A stretch of DNA of 64,000 nucleotides, taken from positions 1 to 64,000 of the forward strand of contig DAIQOI010000006.1 of NCBI GenBank assembly GCA_036787955.1. Direction: 5' to 3'. Under the pieces are notes generated by a model. The model saw only the letters and a program-made list of their open reading frames with translations. It was not told the origin of the DNA and did not search any database. Positions 59,506-64,000 of the stretch are shown here, in pieces. Made by a program: the position numbers and the translations under genes. Source of the stretch: UBA2336 sp036787955. Lineage in GTDB: Bacteria; Bacteroidota; Bacteroidia; Cytophagales; Cyclobacteriaceae. Each line of letters opens with the position of its first letter. The first letter of the stretch is position 1.

Positions 59506-59970
59506 ATGAAGGTAAGCCTGGCTTTATCTGCGCTTTTTTTGTTGCTGAACCTTTCTTGCGCCCCAAAGGCAGTTCGTGATGAAAAAAAGCCTGAGCCCGC
59601 CGACACAGCCGCCACGCTTTATCAGCAGGAAGATGTATCCTACCAGGCAATCTATGGCATGTATCAACATGAAAGCAATAGTGCAGGATTCTTTGCTGAA
59701 ATTGAAATTAACCCCATGGGCAACGACCTGCAGTTTGCCCTCACTTTAAAACAACCGGGATGCGATTGGGAGTTACAGGGCACCCTGGCTATGATGTACC
59801 ACCTTAAAAACGAGCATGCGGGGTTTTACAACAGCGAAACCTGCCGGCTGGTATTTACTTTCTTTCCGGCATCCAATCAGCTACGCCTCGATGAAGCCGG
59901 TATATGCGTGGCTCTGCCGGCAGGCTGCAGTTTAGGAGGAATTTACCGGAAAGCAAGCGAACTTAAGTAA
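59506..59970 (+). CDS. Small lipoprotein of unknown function
   Basis: The 154-residue protein has the lipobox LLNLSC at the end of MKVSLALSALFLLLNLSC. The mature part, after an acidic linker (EKKPEPADTAATL), is beta-rich with four Cys (QPGCDWELQG, SETCRLVF, AGICVALPAGC) and ends GGIYRKASELK. Likely co-transcribed with the exported protein before it; overlaps the convergent menC by eight bases. Confidence 0.65.
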   Translation: MKVSLALSALFLLLNLSCAPKAVRDEKKPEPADTAATLYQQEDVSYQAIYGMYQHESNSAGFFAEIEINPMGNDLQFALTLKQPGCDWELQGTLAMMYHLKNEHAGFYNSETCRLVFTFFPASNQLRLDEAGICVALPAGCSLGGIYRKASELK

Positions 59971-61030
59971 GCAAATCGTGCAACTCCCAGCTTTTACCGG
60001 CATCATACCGGATCATTCCGGCATCGGCATGCAGGGGCGAAGGAAAATTATTTTCATAAATCTGACCCGTTCCAAGTCCGTGTGCACAGGTAACAGGGTA
60101 TTGAGCCGTAAACTGACAAATTGCATTTAAGCCGATACTCGACTCAAGTGCAGAGGTTATCCACCAGCCTATGTTGTGTTGTTCGGCCAGGGAAATCCAG
60201 CTGGCGCACCCGCTGAGGCCCCCATGAAGAGATGGCTTCAGAATTAGATAGGCAGGTTTTAGTTTGCGCAGTAAATTTCTTTTTAGCGTTTCATCAGCAA
60301 TGCCAATCAGCTCTTCATCCAGTGCCACCGGTATTGGCGATTCACGACAAATTTCTTCCATAACATCCAGTTTGGGCGCAACGGGTTGCTCTATGGAGTG
60401 AATCCGGAAGCGGGACAACTCTTTCAGTTTAAGCAACGCTTCAGCGGGCTTGAACGCCCCGTTGGCATCGAGGCGTATCACCGGATTTTCGCGGTAATAC
60501 CTTCTGCGGATGTACTCCAGTATTTCACACTCTCTTTCAAAATCCAGCCCGCCAACTTTTATTTTTAAAACGGTATATCCCTGGGCAATCTTTTCCGCCA
60601 CCTGTCGCAGCATAAAATCCAAATCGCCCATCCAAATCAGTCCGTTAATCGGAATGGGCTTCCCGCTGATGAAGGCATTATCAAAAATCAGCCGCCTGCC
60701 GCCATGCCGATAATCCAGCCAGGCGGTTTCCAGGGCAAACCGCACCGCACTCCATTCGGGAGGAACTAACCCGTTAATTGCTTGATCCGAAAATTCACGC
60801 TGGTTGTTTAGCTTACTCAGTATGTCTTCGAGTATCTGTTCTATCTTGTCGGGTGACTCAATGCTCAGTCCGGCAAGCGGGCCACATTCGCCAATGCCGG
60901 CAACCGAGGGATTGCCGGTGTGGCGCAGCACAACAAACCACGATGTTTTATGCGGCATCCTTCCCCGCGATGTGCGCGCATCAAAGCGAAAGTGAAAAGT
61001 TTTTCGAACAACGCTAAACTGCAGGCCCAT
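59963..61030 (-). CDS. menC: o-Succinylbenzoate synthase
   Basis: Menaquinone synthesis: dehydrates SHCHC to o-succinylbenzoate. The 355-residue protein starts MGLQFSVVRKTFHF. Enolase-superfamily residues are in place: the Lys pair in TVLKIKVGG, metal ligands in VIRLDANGAF (Asp), HSIEQPV (Glu) and VALDEELIG (Asp), and the second Lys in LILKPSLHGG. No other men gene is in the window. Mechanistically similar dipeptide epimerases cannot be excluded, but the ISALESSIGLN-type segment (TSALESSIGLN) supports menC. Confidence 0.9.
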   Translation of the reverse strand: MGLQFSVVRKTFHFRFDARTSRGRMPHKTSWFVVLRHTGNPSVAGIGECGPLAGLSIESPDKIEQILEDILSKLNNQREFSDQAINGLVPPEWSAVRFALETAWLDYRHGGRRLIFDNAFISGKPIPINGLIWMGDLDFMLRQVAEKIAQGYTVLKIKVGGLDFERECEILEYIRRRYYRENPVIRLDANGAFKPAEALLKLKELSRFRIHSIEQPVAPKLDVMEEICRESPIPVALDEELIGIADETLKRNLLRKLKPAYLILKPSLHGGLSGCASWISLAEQHNIGWWITSALESSIGLNAICQFTAQYPVTCAHGLGTGQIYENNFPSPLHADAGMIRYDAGKSWELHDLLT

Positions 61031-61052
61031 AAGCACTGGCGAAAATAACAAT

Positions 61053-61060
61053 TAAATTTG
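61053..61060 (+). promoter_or_regulatory. Predicted -7 box of queA
   Basis: TAAATTTG, a full match, seven bases before the queA ATG. On the minus strand TATTTTCG (61047-61040, seven of eight) precedes menC by nine bases, so the two genes have divergent, nearly leaderless promoters. Confidence 0.4.
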
Positions 61061-61067
61061 CCGGCTC

Positions 61068-62249
61068 ATGATCCGCCCGGAAGATTATACCTATCCGCTA
61101 CCCGAAGAACGAATCGCCCTGTATCCGTTGGAAGAGCGCGATGCCTCGCAGTTACTGGTATACAACAAAGGAAAAATTTCTCATACCCGGTTTTTTCACC
61201 TTGCCGATCACCTGCCCGACAATGCTTTGCTTGTATTCAATGATACAAAAGTTATTCAGGCGCGTTTGCTTTTTGTAAAACCAACCGGTGCGGTTATTGA
61301 GATTTTTTTGCTAAGCCCCGAAGAGCCGTCAAAAGAACTGAATCGGGCCATGCAGGCCAAAACATCGTGCGTTTGGAAATGCACCATCGGAAATCTGAAA
61401 AGATGGAAAGACAACCGGCTATCCATGCGATCAGAAGAGTTCGAATTGCACGCCCACCTGCTGGACAAGAACTCGGGCACAGTGAAACTAAGCTGGAAGC
61501 CAGGCCACTATACGTTTGCGGAAATCCTGCATCATTTTGGCAAAATTCCGTTGCCCCCCTATCTTCACAGACCCGCTGAAAAGCTGGATGAAAACCGCTA
61601 TCAGACCGTTTATTCACGACACGAAGGCGCAGTGGCCGCTCCGACTGCCGGTTTGCATTTCACGGATAAAGTTTTTGAATCACTGAAAAAGAAAGGTATT
61701 GAATGGGATTTCCTTACCCTGCATGTAAGCGCAGGCACCTTTCAACCCATCAAAACATCCGATGCGCTTCAACATATCATGCACGAAGAGCAGATAATTA
61801 TCAGCCGAAAAAACCTTGAGAAGCTGACAACACCCGGGAAACTGGTGGTAGCTGTGGGAACCACCTCCATGCGCACGCTCGAAAGCATCTACTGGTATGG
61901 TGTGAAGCTGCTGAAAAATCCCGAAGCAGATTTTTTTATTTCTCAGGATGACCCGTACATACAAACTGAAAATTTACCCGAATTGCCAAAGTCCTTGCAG
62001 GCAGTCATGAGCCGCATGAATGAACTTCAGACCGATTCCCTCGCAGGCAGCACCTCTATTTACATTTACCCCGGATACCGCTTTCGGGTGTGCCGAGGAT
62101 TAATCACAAATTTCCACCTGCCCGGCTCAACACTTATTTTACTGGTTGCCGCACTGGTGGGTAACGACTGGAAAAAAATTTATGACGAAGCGCTTAGCAA
62201 CAACTACCGCTTTCTGAGCTATGGCGACAGTTCGCTGCTGATTCCGTAA
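61068..62249 (+). CDS. queA: S-adenosylmethionine:tRNA ribosyltransferase-isomerase
   Basis: Builds epoxyqueuosine on tRNA by transferring ribose from SAM. 393 residues. It starts MIRPEDYTYPLPEERIALYP and has LLVFNDTKVIQARL, PPYLHR, YQTVYSRHEGAVAAPTAGLHF (core EGAVAAPTAGLHF), WDFLTLHVSAGTFQPI and LITNFHLPGSTLILLVAAL. An insertion of about 30 residues near 120-150 makes it slightly longer than the usual enzyme, common in Bacteroidota. Confidence 0.94.
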   Translation: MIRPEDYTYPLPEERIALYPLEERDASQLLVYNKGKISHTRFFHLADHLPDNALLVFNDTKVIQARLLFVKPTGAVIEIFLLSPEEPSKELNRAMQAKTSCVWKCTIGNLKRWKDNRLSMRSEEFELHAHLLDKNSGTVKLSWKPGHYTFAEILHHFGKIPLPPYLHRPAEKLDENRYQTVYSRHEGAVAAPTAGLHFTDKVFESLKKKGIEWDFLTLHVSAGTFQPIKTSDALQHIMHEEQIIISRKNLEKLTTPGKLVVAVGTTSMRTLESIYWYGVKLLKNPEADFFISQDDPYIQTENLPELPKSLQAVMSRMNELQTDSLAGSTSIYIYPGYRFRVCRGLITNFHLPGSTLILLVAALVGNDWKKIYDEALSNNYRFLSYGDSSLLIP

Positions 62250-62272
62250 TCTTCAGCAGGCAAGGATGTGCT

Positions 62273-64000
62273 TTACAGGGTGTTCAGATCCACGATGCGT
62301 ACTTCTACCCTGCGCCCCTCTTCCTTCGAGGTTTCGGTTTTGGTGGCTCCGTATCCTTTCGCCACAATGCGCCTGCGCACAACGCCCCGATGATTCAGGT
62401 AATTCAACACCTCGATGGCTCGTCTATTGGACAGTTCGCGGTTGAGCTGTTCCGAACCTTCCTGGGATGCAAAACCGGAAATTTCCACGCCCAGCTCCGG
62501 ATGTTTGTTCAGTGCTGCCAGCACCTCATTCAGCGAAGCATGGTATTGGGGCTTCAAGTCGCTTTTGCCGGCATCGAAGTAAATTTTAATGATTTTATTT
62601 AGCAGCGCCTTGTCGTAGCCGGTTGTGGTGAGCAAAGGTTTTTCTTTTTGCAACTTAGCCTCGCGGGTTACTTCAAAAGTGGGCAGCGACAGAATGGTTT
62701 TGTCGCCCACATTCTTTTTCTCAAATTTGCTTTCATCGCTTTCGTCATAATAATAAACCCTTGTTGCTTTTTCCAACTTTGAATTTGTATCAGAAAAATC
62801 AATATTATCAACTGAGTTCATGGCACGTATCAGCTCCAGGCAGTAGCTTACACCCTCATCATCACCGGCAGCAATAAGTTCAAACATCAAATCATACACA
62901 TCTACCTGGCCAGATTTTGCCATCTGCACTTCGTGCGACTTCCGCAGTTCAGCCTTTGCATCGCGGTTGGCATCATAAAAAGCATTGCGCACTTCCACTT
63001 CCTGCCCCACCACCACATCAAACTGCCGAATGGGTTTTAACTTGATTTGCTGGTAAAGTTCATAGAAATAATCCTGATTGGGTACGTTAACATTTACCGT
63101 GTAGGGCAGAAACTCATCCGACTCCACCACAATGTCATAATTACCTGCCGGAGGCAAAATAATGAGGTAGCTTCCGGTTTCAGGATCAGGATCATAAACA
63201 AAATCAAGGCGTTTGTTGGTTTTATTATCAATTACATAAATTTTGGTGGGGATGGGCTTACCGGTTTCGCCATTGATAATTTTACCTTTTATCATTGTTA
63301 GCGGAATACCGGCTGCATTGGGTGGCATGTCCATGTAGTAAATATCCTGTGCACCATACCCTCCTTTGCGGTCGCTGGAAAAGTAGGCCCTCGAGCCGTC
63401 AGCTATCAATGTAAAGTAATTGTCGTTGGCAGTGGTATTTATAGGATACCCCATGTTCTCGGGTTTGGTCCATTTTCCGTTGATGAGTTTTGTCATGAAG
63501 ATATCACGACCGCCCATGGTATTGTGGCCGTTGGAGGTAAAATACAAGGTTTTCATGTCCGGGTGAATGAATGGAGCATCTTCATCATCAGGAGTGTTAA
63601 CGGGTTCACCCAGATTTACAGGGGCGCTCCAGGTACCGTTGGGTAGCAGTTCCGTTCGATAAATATCCAGACCACCTTTCCCGCCCGGCCGGTTGCTGGC
63701 AAAATAAATCGTCTTGCCATCGGGTGTGATGCTGGCCGTAGTTTCCAGATACTTGCTGTTAATGCTTGCCGAAAGGATAGAAGGCTTGGACCAGGACTGC
63801 CCGGATCGGGTTATCTGGTAAAGATTGCCGGGATCATCAACACCACCCATAAAAATCATCATTTTTTGCCCATCGGCCGACAGGCCTGCCGTACCTACAT
63901 TTTTATCGGGCGCTATGGGAATAGGCACGGGCTCTGTCCAGGTGCCTGAGGGGTTGTAAGAAATGTAAACCTCCTCAATGAACTTGTCGGCTGTCCGCGT
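62273..64000 (-). CDS. PD40 beta-propeller / carboxypeptidase-like / OmpA protein, PorE-like (5' end beyond window)
   Basis: At least 575 residues; the reading frame is open to the right edge, so the N-terminus is missing. PD40 propeller strands come first (SADGQKMMIFMGG, SITPDGKTIYFASNRPGG, PDMKTLYFTSNG, RAYFSSDRKGGYGAQDIYY). A carboxypeptidase-regulatory-like domain follows (IKGKIINGETGKPIPTKI). The C-terminal OmpA domain binds peptidoglycan (FDAGKSDLKPQYH, LSNRRAIEVLNYL, KGYGATKTET). This order matches PorE, a type IX secretion protein, and also other OmpA/PD40 proteins. Confidence 0.85.
   Translation of the reverse strand, partial: TRTADKFIEEVYISYNPSGTWTEPVPIPIAPDKNVGTAGLSADGQKMMIFMGGVDDPGNLYQITRSGQSWSKPSILSASINSKYLETTASITPDGKTIYFASNRPGGKGGLDIYRTELLPNGTWSAPVNLGEPVNTPDDEDAPFIHPDMKTLYFTSNGHNTMGGRDIFMTKLINGKWTKPENMGYPINTTANDNYFTLIADGSRAYFSSDRKGGYGAQDIYYMDMPPNAAGIPLTMIKGKIINGETGKPIPTKIYVIDNKTNKRLDFVYDPDPETGSYLIILPPAGNYDIVVESDEFLPYTVNVNVPNQDYFYELYQQIKLKPIRQFDVVVGQEVEVRNAFYDANRDAKAELRKSHEVQMAKSGQVDVYDLMFELIAAGDDEGVSYCLELIRAMNSVDNIDFSDTNSKLEKATRVYYYDESDESKFEKKNVGDKTILSLPTFEVTREAKLQKEKPLLTTTGYDKALLNKIIKIYFDAGKSDLKPQYHASLNEVLAALNKHPELGVEISGFASQEGSEQLNRELSNRRAIEVLNYLNHRGVVRRRIVAKGYGATKTETSKEEGRRVEVRIVDLNTL

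Noticed and set aside
1..64000. CRISPR arrays, transposons, prophage or toxin-antitoxin genes
   Set aside because: I saw no repeat-spacer pattern, transposase, integrase, phage structural gene or recognisable toxin pair on either strand.

Overview
The window looks like chromosome of a Bacteroidota bacterium, probably order Cytophagales. The sequence-based reasons are a fused LpxC-FabZ gene inside lpxD-lpxC/fabZ-lpxA, a PorX-type response regulator with a PglZ domain, a protein ending in the gliding-motility/type IX secretion C-terminal domain, a TonB-dependent receptor with a carboxypeptidase-like N-terminal domain, families such as DUF3822 and DUF4296, and repeated promoter boxes of the Bacteroidota form TAnnTTTG, several with a TTG element about 19-21 bases upstream. 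Genes are densely packed on both strands. Most are core metabolism, translation, envelope and tRNA modification. There is no CRISPR array, intact insertion sequence or rRNA operon. One tRNA (Glu, anticodon TTC) is present.

Layout. 1-2.5 kb is a visibly AT-richer stretch with a decayed MFS transporter/rhodanese fusion and an outer-membrane protein; it looks acquired and partly degraded. 2.7-6.7 kb is a trehalose operon on the minus strand (OtsA-OtsB fusion then a GH15 hydrolase). 7.1-16.6 kb holds exonuclease III, a 53-residue basic protein, hisS-hutH-CTD protein, ybaB, a glycosyltransferase, a PspC protein and a TPR/OmpA lipoprotein. 16.7-24.7 kb holds pdhB, flavin reductase-fumarylacetoacetase, an rRNA m5C methyltransferase, valS and an exported protein. 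24.7-33.3 kb holds the minus-strand operon porX-tsaE-ald-exported protein, an HD phosphohydrolase and the lipid A genes with an ABC ATPase. 33.3-42.1 kb holds a lipoprotein, mutS2, a DUF4296 lipoprotein, a DUF58/BatD-like/VWA module, a GH3-family protein, yggS and a DUF423 protein. 42.2-49.9 kb holds small envelope proteins, two Nudix proteins, coaD, pyrE, a Cys-rich exported protein with a DUF3347 protein, tRNA-Glu, a class III aminotransferase and hslV. 50-64 kb holds pdhC, a metallopeptidase/beta-propeller/outer-membrane protein, a 47-residue membrane protein, a TonB receptor, a bestrophin, two exported proteins, menC, queA and a PorE-like PD40/OmpA protein cut by the window edge.

Themes. 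Three loci relate to type IX secretion or its cargo (the CTD protein, PorX, the PorE-like protein). Pyruvate dehydrogenase E1-beta and E2 are both here but about 33 kb apart. Several convergent gene pairs share a 4-base palindromic stop (TTAA or CTAG), leaving no space for a terminator. Some predicted promoters sit so close to the start codon that transcripts would be nearly leaderless, and one 22-bp perfect inverted repeat contains two opposed promoter boxes. The least described items are the ~990-residue HEXXH/propeller/barrel protein, the Cys-rich/DUF3347 pair and the overlapping palindromic promoter. I did not find a clearly new multi-gene defence or biosynthetic system.
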